Below are positions 18,251 to 27,317 of a stretch of DNA of 64,000 bases, one piece after another. The notes beneath the pieces are model-generated. The model saw only the letters and a program-made list of their open reading frames with translations. It did no database searches and was not told where the DNA came from. This stretch comes from Solwaraspora sp. WMMD791 (GTDB lineage: Bacteria; Actinomycetota; Actinomycetes; Mycobacteriales; Micromonosporaceae), in assembly GCF_029581195.1 (NCBI RefSeq), contig NZ_CP120737.1, positions 5,371,001-5,435,000 of the forward strand. The letters are read 5' to 3'. Every line of letters begins with the position of its first letter. Position 1 is the first letter of the stretch. Position numbers and translations under genes: made by a program.

Positions 18251-18438
18251 GGGGTTTCTCCTCTGTGCTGCGGCGAGCCGGGACAGTTGATCCGGTACGA
18301 GCTGTTTTGTCACTGCTCATCCCGTCACGTCTCCTTGACGGATCTCCGCCGGCGGAGGTTGCACGGCGGGTGGCTCGCCGGCGAAGTTAGGGGACCGCCC
18401 GGGGATGTCCCCCTTGGCGGGACGGGGACCGCGCTTCC

Positions 18439-18444
18439 TACAGT
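18439..18444 (+). promoter_or_regulatory. Leaderless -10 box of the acidic hypothetical gene
   Basis: TACAGT, six bases, then ATG 18451. Confidence 0.5.
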
Positions 18445-18450
18445 GGTGTC

Positions 18451-19083
18451 ATGGCACCGGCGCGCTCGCTGCACGAGATCTTCGCTGGGCTGTCCGGCGA
18501 CGCCGCAGCCCTCGACGATGCCGCTGCCGTGCTCGACGCCAACGGGTACGCGGATCTGCCGGCGGAGTTGCTGGCCCAGGCCGTGGTCAGTTACGCCGAA
18601 ACGGCCCCGGTCGAGGTGGCCGAGCACCTGGCCCCGTTCGTCATGGCACACAGCCAGGTCGTCGGCGAGGCCGCCGTACCGGATGATCTCGCCGCGCCGC
18701 TCGACCTGCTCGCCTCGGCCCCGGTGGTCCCGGTCGACGGAGCCGAGCTCGACGACCTGCCGGAGATCGACGCGCTGGCCGGGTCGACCGCGGACCTCGA
18801 CGCCCCCGCCGGCGTCACGGGGCCGGGTGACGGGTCAGCCGGTGGGCTGACGGTCGACGGGGCGTTCGGACACGGTGAGGGTGCCCCGGTCGACCGCCTC
18901 GACCCTGCTCAGGACACGCTCGATGTGATCGAGCCCGAGTCGGGTGCCGCAGGCCCGGCCGGCTACGACAGCCAGCTGGACGTGTCGGATCTGCCGACCG
19001 ACGCGCTGCTGTCCGATGATCCGTGGGCGGTGCCGCCGGTCGCCGCCGGCACCCCGGAGATCGACGACATCGACGAAGGCTGA
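18451..19083 (+). CDS. Acidic Ala/Asp-rich hypothetical protein
   Basis: This protein of 210 residues is strongly acidic (many Asp and Glu, very few Lys), with no hydrophobic helix. The first 80 residues could be helical (HEIFAGLSGDAAALDDAAAVL, quoted in part); the rest is low-complexity and probably disordered, ending in PEIDDIDEG. I do not recognise a family. It is convergent with the dynamin-like gene of the ini-like locus, 80 bases apart, and could be a partner protein, but only position supports this. Confidence 0.6.
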   Translation: MAPARSLHEIFAGLSGDAAALDDAAAVLDANGYADLPAELLAQAVVSYAETAPVEVAEHLAPFVMAHSQVVGEAAVPDDLAAPLDLLASAPVVPVDGAELDDLPEIDALAGSTADLDAPAGVTGPGDGSAGGLTVDGAFGHGEGAPVDRLDPAQDTLDVIEPESGAAGPAGYDSQLDVSDLPTDALLSDDPWAVPPVAAGTPEIDDIDEG

Positions 19084-19163
19084 ACGCCCGACCCGACCCC
19101 GACCCGCCATGTCGGTCAGGGTCGGGTCAGGGCCGGACCGGGTCGGTCAGGTCAGGTCGGCGC

Positions 19164-20981
19164 TCAGCCGACGATGGCGGCGGCGTGCTCCTTCAACTGC
19201 CGCAGCCGGTCCAGTTCGGCCTTCAGATCGCGCAGCCGGTTCTCCCGGTCGGCCTTGGTCCGTTGCGCCGCCTCCGCGGCGGCGGCCAGCGCGGCGGAGT
19301 TGGACCGGGACAGCTCCTCGGCCAGCGCGCTGTAGTGGTCGCGCAGTTGCCGCTGGATCCGGCGCAGAGTGTCCCGGGAGTCCTTGGTCATCACGAAGCT
19401 GACCTCGTCGCAGTACCGGCGGACCGCGTTCTTCGCCTGGCTCTGCCGGTTGGCGCGTTGCCGCTTCTTCTCCTCCCGCAGACCTTTGCGGCCCATCACC
19501 AGTCCGATGCCGATCCCGATCGGACCGAGCGCGATGCCGGTCAACGAGCCGAGCATGACGAACATCAGCGCACCGCCGTACGCGCTCTTGAGCGCCACCA
19601 TCGCCTGCTTGCCGAGCTTCATCTTGGCCAGCTCGATCTTGTGTTCCACCTGGGCGCTGCCGACCAGCGGGACCGGGTCGGGGATCGCGACGTGCCGCAG
19701 CACCTCGCCGGCGGCCTCCTGGAAGTGCAGGGCCACGTCGTCGCTGAGGCTCATCGCCCGGTCACGCAGCATCATGTAGTTGGCCAGCAGTTCGTTGGAG
19801 ACCCTGGCCTGCAACCACCGTTCGGTCTCGTCCCAGGCGTCGGCGGGGTCGATCTCCTCGATCGCGGCGTCCGCCTCCTCGAGGATTCGGCGGAGCCGTC
19901 CGCGCAGGTCGTGGTCGACGTCGGCGTTCAGGTCGGAGATGCCGTCGCTCAGCGTCTGCTGCCACTTCGCCGCCGCGGCCTTGAGCGACTCGACCCGTTG
20001 TTTCACCGCGTTGAGCTCGTGCACCACCTTCGCCGCCGCCTCCGGGTCGGCGAGCGCGGCGTGTTCCGCCGTGAACTGGTTCTCCATCTGTTCGCAGATC
20101 CCCACCACCGACGCGGCGGCCTGCGCGGCGACCCGGGTCGCCGCGCCACCGGCGACCCGTTGCGTGACGAACCTGACCAGGTCGGGAAACCCGGATTCGA
20201 CGTTCAGCTCCTTGTCGTTGCCGGCGACCGCCCGCAACCGCAGTGTGGACGAGACCGGGACGATCGGCATCTGCACCTCACGGCTGAGGTGGTCGGCGTT
20301 CAGATCACGGATCTTCCGCCAGTGCGGATAGAAGTCCGTCTTGGTCATCACGCACATCACGGTCGGACAGACCTCGCGGGCCTGCCGGAGGAAGTCCAGC
20401 TCGCTGCGGGTCAGCTCCTGTGCGGCGTCGGTGACGAACAGCAGCGCGTCGGCCATCGACGCGGCGGCCAGGCTGGCCGCCGCGTGCACCGAGCCGAGCC
20501 CGCCGACCCCGGGGGTGTCGACCAGGACCAGACCGTTGGACAGGATGTTGCGGGGGAGCCGGATCTCCACCCCGGCGATCCCCGACGGGACGTCGTCGCC
20601 GGTGGCGCGCTCCAGGACCACGTTGGGAACCTGCTCGATCGCCAGCGGCTCCCGTCGGGCCGGGTCGTCGCTGAACAGCAGCTGCGCCGACGGCTGCGGG
20701 CCGTGCCGGAGGTACGTGGGCAGGACCGTGGCCACGTCGTCGTCGACCGGGCAGATCTTCGTCCCGACCAGCGCGTTCACCAGTGAACTCTTGCCCTGCT
20801 TGAACTCGCCGACGACCACGACGTGCACCACCGGGTCGGACAGGGTGGTCCGGATGGTGGCCAGCCGACGACCGAGATCGGGGCGGTCGTACGCCTCGCA
20901 GGCGCGTAGCGCGAGGTCGACGATCTGAGTCGCCCGTTGCAGAGTGCCGTCAGCGTCAGGGTTTGTCGTTTTCGCGGTCAA
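19164..20981 (-). CDS. Dynamin-like GTPase (IniA-like)
   Basis: This 605-residue protein belongs to the bacterial dynamin-like family that includes mycobacterial IniA. G1 is GEFKQGKSSLVNALVG near residue 60, a Thr-containing switch follows (DDDVATVLPTYL), G3 is LVDTPGVGGLGS and G4 is MTKTDFY. A hydrophobic pair of segments (FVMLGSLTGIALGPIGIG, about 465-490) matches the membrane-inserting paddle; charged coiled-coil helices follow to the end. It would remodel or fuse the inner face of the cell membrane. It lies downstream of the IniB-like gene on the same strand but a strong hairpin separates them. Confidence 0.85.
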   Translation of the reverse strand: MTAKTTNPDADGTLQRATQIVDLALRACEAYDRPDLGRRLATIRTTLSDPVVHVVVVGEFKQGKSSLVNALVGTKICPVDDDVATVLPTYLRHGPQPSAQLLFSDDPARREPLAIEQVPNVVLERATGDDVPSGIAGVEIRLPRNILSNGLVLVDTPGVGGLGSVHAAASLAAASMADALLFVTDAAQELTRSELDFLRQAREVCPTVMCVMTKTDFYPHWRKIRDLNADHLSREVQMPIVPVSSTLRLRAVAGNDKELNVESGFPDLVRFVTQRVAGGAATRVAAQAAASVVGICEQMENQFTAEHAALADPEAAAKVVHELNAVKQRVESLKAAAAKWQQTLSDGISDLNADVDHDLRGRLRRILEEADAAIEEIDPADAWDETERWLQARVSNELLANYMMLRDRAMSLSDDVALHFQEAAGEVLRHVAIPDPVPLVGSAQVEHKIELAKMKLGKQAMVALKSAYGGALMFVMLGSLTGIALGPIGIGIGLVMGRKGLREEKKRQRANRQSQAKNAVRRYCDEVSFVMTKDSRDTLRRIQRQLRDHYSALAEELSRSNSAALAAAAEAAQRTKADRENRLRDLKAELDRLRQLKEHAAAIVG

Positions 20982-21015
20982 CGTCGCTCCTGCGGTAGAG
21001 AGGTGGGTATCGGCA

Positions 21016-21060
21016 GGCGGGTGGTCGGCCGGTGGGCGGTCGGCCGGTGGGCGGTCGGCA
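21016..21060. repeat. 15-base tandem repeat, about three copies
   Basis: GGTGGGCGGTCGGCC is present once exactly, once with one change and once more degenerate upstream. It lies between the IniB-like and dynamin-like genes. Confidence 0.6.
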
Positions 21061-21071
21061 GGGAAAGCAGT

Positions 21072-21132
21072 GTGAGCGCCAACGTGGCGTGGCAGGCCCC
21101 GGCCGGACCTGCCACGCCACGTTGGCGCTCAC
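21072..21132. terminator. Perfect 25-bp inverted repeat between iniB-like and dynamin-like genes
   Basis: Arms 21072-21096 and 21108-21132 are exact reverse complements around an 11-base loop. This is far longer than needed for termination. It may terminate or attenuate readthrough from the IniB-like gene into the dynamin-like gene, keeping the structural protein in excess. Confidence 0.75.
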
Positions 21133-21178
21133 CGGGCCGGACGCCGTACGACGTCCGGCCCGCTCGGTGGTTGTCCGG

Positions 21179-22825
21179 TCACGCCCCGAGGGTCGGGTCC
21201 GGAGTGGTGCCCGCCTCGGCGGTGTTGTTGTTGAAGGAGTCGTCGGTCGTGAACGAGTCCTCCGTGTTGAAGGAGTCCTCCTGGTTGAACGAGTCCTCCG
21301 TGTTGAACGAGTTGTCGGTGTCGACCGAGTTGTCGGTCGACTGGTCGTTGAACGAGTCGTTGGTGGACTGGTCGTTGAACGAGTCCTGGTTGCTGGTCGA
21401 GTTCCCGCCGGAGGCCAGCGAGGAGTCCTCGATCCGCGAGTCGGTGGTGTTCTGCTGGCTGCCGCCACCAAAGTTGATGTTGATCGGCCCCAGCGCGCCA
21501 CCGGCACCGCCGCTGGCGTCACCGCCGGTGCCGGCGCCACCGGCAGCGCTGCCACCGGTCGCGACGCCGCCGGCCCCGCCGTCACCGCCGGCTCCGCCTT
21601 CGCCCTCGCCCTCGCCACTGCCTTCGCCCTTGCCCCGGCCGACGCCGACGCCGGTTCCCACGCCGGCCCCGACCCCGGCCGCGCCGTCGCCGCCGCTTCC
21701 ACCGGCGGCGTTGGCGTTGCCGCCGTCACCGCCGGCCCCGCCGCTGCCGCTGGCGTCGCCACCGGCCGCACCGCTGGTGTCGATGTCGAACTGCGCGGCC
21801 TGGTTGTTGTCGCCGACCACGGCCTTGTCGACGTCGTCGGCGACGATGCCGGTGTTGTCGCCCAGTACGGTCCGGTCGACGTCGCCGTCGGCGATCACGC
21901 CGGTGTTGAGCCCGGTGTTGACCACGCCGTCGATGTCGTCGCCGGCGGTGACGGCGTTGTCGCCGGTGTTGCCGACCACGTCGCCGGACTCCGAGTTGCC
22001 GAGGAACGCGCCGTCGCCGGTCGCGCCGAGCACGTCACCGTCGCCGGTGCCGATCACGGCCCCGTCGCCGGCGGTCACCTTGTCGCCGTCGACGGACTCC
22101 AGCGAGGAGTTGTCGCCGGTGACGCCGAAGGCGTCGTCCCCGGCCGCCACCGACCCACCGGTGGCGGCGACCTGGTCACCGTCGCCCTGCTGCGCGACAG
22201 CCCCGTCCCCGGTCGCCGCGTTGACGTCCCCGTCACCGGTGTTGGCGACGTTGCCGTCCCCGGTCTGGTTGAGGTTCTCGGTCTCGACGTCGATGTCGCC
22301 GAGCACCGGGCCGTCCACGTCCAGGTCCACCGAGTTGTCGATGGAGTTGTCGGTGAAGCTCTGCGAGTTGTCGATGAAGTTCTGGTTGGTGAAGTTCTGG
22401 GTCACCTGGGTCACCTGCTGGACGACCTCCGGGGTCGGCACGTTGGCGGCGGCGCCGGCGCCGAATCCCCCACCGGCGCCGCCGCCACCCCCACCGCCGG
22501 CGAAGCCGCCCCCACCGCCACCGGTCCCCCCACCGGCGAAGCCGCCCCCACCGCCCCCGCTGCCCCCGCCGGAGAAGCCCCCACCGCCGCCCCCGCCGGA
22601 GAAACCACCCCCACTGGACGGGCCCTCGCTGCTGCCGAAGGCCGCCTCGTTGACGATCTGGTTGATGTCGACCTCGTTCAGCGTCTCCGCGTCGATCCCG
22701 TTTGCGGCGAACGCGCCCTCCGGGTCCGCGAGGAACTTGGCGGTCTCCGCCTCGCTGCTGAACACCTTGTCGAAGAGCGCCTTGATCTGCTCGATGATCA
22801 GCGGGGTGACTTCTACGGCAGCCAT
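21179..22825 (-). CDS. IniB-like N-terminal domain protein with long Gly/Asp/Asn repeat region
   Basis: This is a 548-residue protein. Residues 1-60 form an IniB_N-like helical domain (LIIEQIKALFDKVFSS, FLADPEGAFAANG). Glycine-rich tracts follow (GGGGGGG blocks, about 75-140), then irregular repeats of TGDGDV/GDNA type that could build a beta-solenoid, another Gly/Ala-rich section, and a C-terminal series of about seven short DSFN repeats (NTEDSFN, NQEDSFN). No signal peptide is seen. GGAGA precedes ATG 22825. By analogy to mycobacterial iniB it would be an abundant, cell-envelope-stress-induced structural protein; its exact role is unknown even there. Confidence 0.78.
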   Translation of the reverse strand: MAAVEVTPLIIEQIKALFDKVFSSEAETAKFLADPEGAFAANGIDAETLNEVDINQIVNEAAFGSSEGPSSGGGFSGGGGGGGFSGGGSGGGGGGFAGGGTGGGGGGFAGGGGGGGAGGGFGAGAAANVPTPEVVQQVTQVTQNFTNQNFIDNSQSFTDNSIDNSVDLDVDGPVLGDIDVETENLNQTGDGNVANTGDGDVNAATGDGAVAQQGDGDQVAATGGSVAAGDDAFGVTGDNSSLESVDGDKVTAGDGAVIGTGDGDVLGATGDGAFLGNSESGDVVGNTGDNAVTAGDDIDGVVNTGLNTGVIADGDVDRTVLGDNTGIVADDVDKAVVGDNNQAAQFDIDTSGAAGGDASGSGGAGGDGGNANAAGGSGGDGAAGVGAGVGTGVGVGRGKGEGSGEGEGEGGAGGDGGAGGVATGGSAAGGAGTGGDASGGAGGALGPININFGGGSQQNTTDSRIEDSSLASGGNSTSNQDSFNDQSTNDSFNDQSTDNSVDTDNSFNTEDSFNQEDSFNTEDSFTTDDSFNNNTAEAGTTPDPTLGA

Positions 22826-22990
22826 GATGTCTCCTGGGGGTTCGGGGTTCGTCGGGTTCGTGGTCCGTCCTGATCGGCCGGACAGGTACAAGAGTGCGGG
22901 TCGGCGCTCACCCGTCGCATCGGGGCTTCCCCCCTGCCAGGTTCGGGGGTCTAGGGGGTGGCACCAAGCCCACGTCGGCTAACCGACAGC

Positions 22991-25321
22991 TCAGGGCTCC
23001 TCGGGCAGCAGACTTCGCAGGGTAGCGATCATCTCAGCTCGGGTCGTGGCCCCCAACTTGCCCCGGATCCTGGCCACGTGGTGCTCGACCGTCTTGGGGG
23101 ACAGGAACAGCTGCGTGCCGATTTCCCGGTGGGTCCGGCCGGCGAGTACCAGCCGGGCGACCTCGACCTCCCGGTCGGACAGACCGCCCTGTGAGGATCC
23201 CTGCGCGGTCTCGTCGGGAACGGGATCCGTCCGGGACAGCTCCCGGGCCCGCTCCAGCAGACGGCGGGCGGCCGCCGGGTCGGTGGTCCGGACCGCCGCC
23301 TGACCGATCAGCCGGGACGACTCCCAGGGCAGTTCGGCGGCGACCAGTGCGGCGGCGTCCGCCAGCACCCCGTCCGGATCCACGTCGCCGCGCAGGGCGG
23401 CGGACCATCGAGCGGCCGCCCGACACTGTGCCTGTTGCCGGAAACCGGCCGGGTCGAGGGAGCCCAACCGCGCGGCCGCCGTCGCGGCGGCCTGCGGATC
23501 CTCGTCGACGACGGCGATCTGCAGCCGGATCCACTCCACCGACACCGCCCACGCGGCCGGTCGGCCCAGCCGGTCCACGATGCCGTCCAGGTCGGCCAGG
23601 ACCGGCGCGATCCGCTGGTGCTGGCGTAGTCGGGCGGCGGCGACCAGCAGCTCCTCGACCACTTCCAGCTGGGACAGGTCGACTGCCCGGCGAGCCAGCA
23701 CCGGCTCGGCGACGGACCAGGCCGTCCGCAGTTGGGCGATGTCCCCGCTGCGCCGGGCGATTCCTGCGGTGAGGCCGGCGTGGACCAGCCGCTCGCGGCC
23801 CGGCAACGCGACACCGGCCAACCGACGCAGTTCCGCGACGGCCGAATCGTACCGACCGGTCCGCATCCTGACCCAGGCCAGCAACGTGCGGTGCCGGTCG
23901 AGCGCGACGGGCCCGCCGGATCCACTGGCGACCGCCCGTTCCAACAGATGCTCGGCGGTCGCCGAGTCGCCGGCGGCCACCGCGATCAGCGCGCCGATCG
24001 CGTGCGGCGGGTCCGGTACGGCGACCTGCGGCGGCGTCCGTTCGAAGCCCTCGGCGGCCTCGATCAGCAACGGCAGCGCCGCCTGCGGGTCCGCCATCGC
24101 CAGCGCCGCCTCGGCCAGTCGGCGTACCGGCAGCGGGGCCGACCCGGTCGCCGCCGACCGGGCGGCGGCCGGTTGCCCGGTCACCATCAGTGCCGGCACC
24201 GCGAGGACCGGGCCGGGCGGTTCGGCACCGAGCAGCGCCTCCGCAGCCCGGCCGGCCCGGCCGTCGTAGGCGGCCGCCGCCCCGGCGACCAGGGCGATCC
24301 GGCCGGCGTCGGCCGATGCCTCGACCGGGCCGTCCAGGTCCACCGGCATCCCCAGCAGAGTCGCTGCCTCGGCTCGACCAGCAGCCACGGTGGACGGTGC
24401 GGCACCAGCGTCCAGCGCGTCGTCGTACCAGGTGAGAGCGCTGCCGGGGTCGGTGAAGCGCAGCCGGTCGGCGGCCCGGCGGTAGACGTCGGCGGCGGTC
24501 GGGTTGCGGGCCCGGGCGGCGCGCAGCTGCTCGGCGGTGCGGACCGGGTCGGCGTCGGTGGCCAGCAACGCCCGGGCCACGGTCTCGTGCAGCCGGCGGC
24601 GTTCCGCCGGTGGCAGCTCGACCAGCACCGCGCGGGCCACCGCCGGGATCAACCGTTCACCGTCCGGGGTCAGCAGTCCCGCGTCGCGCAGCGACCGCAT
24701 CCCGGTGGCTGCCTCGGCGGGCTCCAGGCCGGCCGCCGTACAGACGGCCTCGTCGGCCAGGTCGAGTCCGAGAGCGAGGATCGCGGCCAGCCCGGCGAGG
24801 TCCCGTCCGCTGCCGGCGAACCGTCGCTGCAGCCGGGCGACGAGGGTGGGCGGCGTACCGTCGGGGTCGGCGGCGATCTCGACGGCGATGGCGGCCAGCC
24901 CGGCCGAGGCCGCCTGGAGCGCCGTCACCTGCTCCGGGGTGGCCGGCCGGCCGACGGCCGCCTCGACCAGGGCGGCCAGGGCCGTCGGCGGGAGCGGACC
25001 CAGCTGCTCGACGGGGCCCTGACCGGCGACCACGCCGTCGAGGTCGGCGAGTTCCGCGGAGTCGATCGTGGGCCGGCGGGCGAGCGCCATCGCCAGCCCG
25101 GCGCGGGCCGCGACCGTCAGCGACCGGATCGTCTCAGCGGGAAGCTGATGTGCGTCGTCGACCAGGACCAGGGCGTCGTCGGCACGTGCCTGTTCCAGGA
25201 GAACGGCCAGGTCCGCGCTGGTCGCGGGAGTCACGCGTACGGTCGGACGGCCGGTGGACGCGGCGATCTCGTCGAGCCGTCGGGTCCGGCCGGAGCCGTC
25301 CACACCCACCACGACAGTCAC
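22991..25321 (-). CDS. Large LuxR-family regulator (IniR/MalT-like), P-loop altered
   Basis: This 776-residue protein has an N-terminal STAND-like NTPase region, a TPR-like helical middle and a C-terminal LuxR helix-turn-helix (LSDREVEVARLVLAGRTH; SPKTVEHHVARIRGKLG, about 715-765). The presumed P-loop is GVDGSGRTRR, with Arg where Walker A has Lys, while a Walker B-like LVLVDDAHQL is present, so ATP binding may be lost. It sits between the IniB-like gene and the IniC-like gene; in mycobacteria a regulator of this kind controls iniBAC. Control of the flanking genes is therefore likely but inferred. Confidence 0.83.
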   Translation of the reverse strand: MTVVVGVDGSGRTRRLDEIAASTGRPTVRVTPATSADLAVLLEQARADDALVLVDDAHQLPAETIRSLTVAARAGLAMALARRPTIDSAELADLDGVVAGQGPVEQLGPLPPTALAALVEAAVGRPATPEQVTALQAASAGLAAIAVEIAADPDGTPPTLVARLQRRFAGSGRDLAGLAAILALGLDLADEAVCTAAGLEPAEAATGMRSLRDAGLLTPDGERLIPAVARAVLVELPPAERRRLHETVARALLATDADPVRTAEQLRAARARNPTAADVYRRAADRLRFTDPGSALTWYDDALDAGAAPSTVAAGRAEAATLLGMPVDLDGPVEASADAGRIALVAGAAAAYDGRAGRAAEALLGAEPPGPVLAVPALMVTGQPAAARSAATGSAPLPVRRLAEAALAMADPQAALPLLIEAAEGFERTPPQVAVPDPPHAIGALIAVAAGDSATAEHLLERAVASGSGGPVALDRHRTLLAWVRMRTGRYDSAVAELRRLAGVALPGRERLVHAGLTAGIARRSGDIAQLRTAWSVAEPVLARRAVDLSQLEVVEELLVAAARLRQHQRIAPVLADLDGIVDRLGRPAAWAVSVEWIRLQIAVVDEDPQAAATAAARLGSLDPAGFRQQAQCRAAARWSAALRGDVDPDGVLADAAALVAAELPWESSRLIGQAAVRTTDPAAARRLLERARELSRTDPVPDETAQGSSQGGLSDREVEVARLVLAGRTHREIGTQLFLSPKTVEHHVARIRGKLGATTRAEMIATLRSLLPEEP

Positions 25322-25687
25322 CGGTGCAGCCCCTCCTTGCCCGCGTCAGTGAGGCAGTGTACGGACGGCTCCCGACTCCGCCGCAGGGCCTGACGTCGTT
25401 CGCATGTACCGTGTACTCTCGGCCCGACCTGGGGGCCTGGTCCACCGGATGCCGAGCAGACGCTTGGCGAGCCGTGCGGTGCCCCTCCCGGCGAGGCTGT
25501 CCAGCCGGTCAGCAACCCGTTGATCGACGAGGTCAGCCGGGGCGGTCGCGGGCCGACTCGGGGCGACGGCCGACTCGCCGAGACGTAGGACGCCTCCCGG
25601 CAGATCAGAAAGCAGCGGCGTGAAGAATGTGGACTCCGAGCTGGCCGGTATCCGCCCGCACCGGCACTGGCTACCGGCGGTGACGAG
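25322..25687. other. Divergent intergenic region between LuxR-type and IniC-like genes
   Basis: These 366 bases must hold the promoters of the regulator and of the IniC-like/Hsp70-like pair. I see no long conserved ORF. A short frame (GTG 25620 to TGA 25691, 23 codons) has a stop overlapping the IniC-like ATG (ATGA), so it may be a coupling leader peptide; its ribosome site is poor. I could not fix a promoter or operator with confidence. Confidence 0.4.
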
Positions 25688-27157
25688 ATGAGCCTGATCG
25701 ACCGCACCCGCAGCGTGCTCGGCCACGCCGTCGACGTCTACCGGGGCACCGCGTACGAACGGCGGCTCACCGCCGTGCGCGACCGCCTGGACGAGCCACT
25801 ACGGGTCGCCATCGCCGGCCGGGTCAAGGCCGGCAAGTCCACCCTGCTCAACGCGTTGGTCGGTGACCGGCTGGCACCGACCGACGCCGGCGAGTGCACT
25901 CGGATCGTCACCTGGTACCAGGACGGGCACACGTACCGGGTGCTGGCCACCCCGACCGGGGGTGAGCCGATCCAGCTGCGGTTCAGCCGCGAGGACGGTG
26001 CCATCGAGGTCGACCTGGGCGATCTGACCGTCGACGACGTCGCGCAACTGGTGATCACCTGGCCATCGCAGGCGTTGCGTACGGTGACCCTGATCGACAC
26101 GCCGGGCATCGGTTCACTGTCCGAACAGACCTCCCGACGCGCCTGGGACCTCCTCGTCCCGGACGAGGAGGAGACCCCGGCCGACGCCGTCGTCTACCTG
26201 ATGCGTCACCTGCACGCCAACGACGTCGAGTTCCTCCGGGCCTTCCACGACGTGGAGGTGTCCCGGCCCAACCCGGTCAACGCGATCGGCATTCTCTCCC
26301 GGGCCGACGAGATCGGCGTCGGCCGGCTCGACGCGATGGCGTCGGCCCGGCGGATCGCCGACCGGCTGAGCACCGACGCGAACGTACGCCGGTTGGTGCA
26401 GTCGGTGGTCCCCGTCGCCGGCCTGCTCGCCGAGACCGCCGCGACCCTCACCGAGGTGGAGGTCGCCCAGCTGCGCCGGGTCGCCGAACTGCCGGTGGCC
26501 CAGGCGGAGCAGCTGCTGCTCTCCGCCGACCGGTTCGTGCAGCACCTGCCCGAACTCGGCCTGACCACGATCGAGCGGGAAGCGTTGCTGGGCCGGTTCG
26601 GCATGTTCGGGCTGCGACTGTCCGCGGCGATGCTGCGCCACAAGCCCGGCACCACCGCGACGGAACTGGCTCAGGAGCTGACCGAGCGCAGCGGGCTCAC
26701 CCAGCTGCGCGAGGTCCTCACCTCGCTGTTCTTCGAACGTCGTGACGTCCTGAAGGCACGGTCGGCACTGCTGGCACTCTCCGACGTCACCCGGGTCTGC
26801 GTCCGGCCCGGCAGCGACCAGGTCGCCGGCGCGGTGGAGGAGATCATCGCCTCGGCGCATCCGTTCAACGAGCTGCGGGTGCTCTCCAGCCTGCGCGCCG
26901 GCTGGATCACCGGCAAGGCCGCTGTCGTCGCGGAGCTGGAGCAGGTGATCGGCGGTGGCGGCGCGGCGGCGCACCAGCGGCTGCGGCTGCCGGCCGACGC
27001 GAGTGCCGCCGAGGTGACCGAGGGCGCCATCGAGGCCCTGGGCCGCTGGCAACGACGCGCCGAGAGCCCGATGACCTCGTACGAGATGGCGATGGCCGCC
27101 CGAGTGGCGGTCCGGTCCTGCGAGGGCATCATCGCCGACCAGCGGCGGTCCGCGTGA
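25688..27157 (+). CDS. Dynamin-like GTPase (IniC-like)
   Basis: This 489-residue protein resembles the second GTPase of mycobacterial iniBAC. G1 is GRVKAGKSTLLNALVG near residue 45, a switch Thr lies in DAGECTRIVTW, G3 is TLIDTPGIGSLS near 137 and a G4-like LSRADEIG near 205. It has no obvious hydrophobic paddle, unlike the 605-residue partner, which fits the IniC pattern of a shorter, non-inserting dynamin. It is followed 160 bases later by the Hsp70-like gene on the same strand. The start codon has only a weak ribosome site and overlaps the stop of a short upstream frame. Confidence 0.83.
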   Translation: MSLIDRTRSVLGHAVDVYRGTAYERRLTAVRDRLDEPLRVAIAGRVKAGKSTLLNALVGDRLAPTDAGECTRIVTWYQDGHTYRVLATPTGGEPIQLRFSREDGAIEVDLGDLTVDDVAQLVITWPSQALRTVTLIDTPGIGSLSEQTSRRAWDLLVPDEEETPADAVVYLMRHLHANDVEFLRAFHDVEVSRPNPVNAIGILSRADEIGVGRLDAMASARRIADRLSTDANVRRLVQSVVPVAGLLAETAATLTEVEVAQLRRVAELPVAQAEQLLLSADRFVQHLPELGLTTIEREALLGRFGMFGLRLSAAMLRHKPGTTATELAQELTERSGLTQLREVLTSLFFERRDVLKARSALLALSDVTRVCVRPGSDQVAGAVEEIIASAHPFNELRVLSSLRAGWITGKAAVVAELEQVIGGGGAAAHQRLRLPADASAAEVTEGAIEALGRWQRRAESPMTSYEMAMAARVAVRSCEGIIADQRRSA

Positions 27158-27317
27158 CCACCCGCCGGCCCGGCGCCGCGCGATCGAGCGGTGGCCGTTC
27201 GCGCCGGCCCACTACCGTTCTGCGCACCGGTCCGACCCGATGGCGTTCGGCGCAGCGCCGGTCGGCCTCCCAGACCCGGCCATCCCTGTCTCCACACACT
27301 CCCTCGGAGCGAACACG

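Noticed and set aside
18251..18313. Longer start (GTG 18313) for the exported hypothetical protein
   Set aside because: ATG 18250 has GGAGAA at proper distance and places the basic residues directly before the membrane helix; the extension lacks a well-spaced ribosome site.
19023..20786. 587-codon open frame on the plus strand
   Set aside because: It is antisense to the IniA-like dynamin gene, whose GTPase motifs are intact on the other strand.
21179..22825. Mis-called repeat or assembly artefact in the IniB-like gene
   Set aside because: The frame is open throughout, starts with a recognisable IniB N-terminal domain and ribosome site, and repeats differ from each other, as in a real protein.
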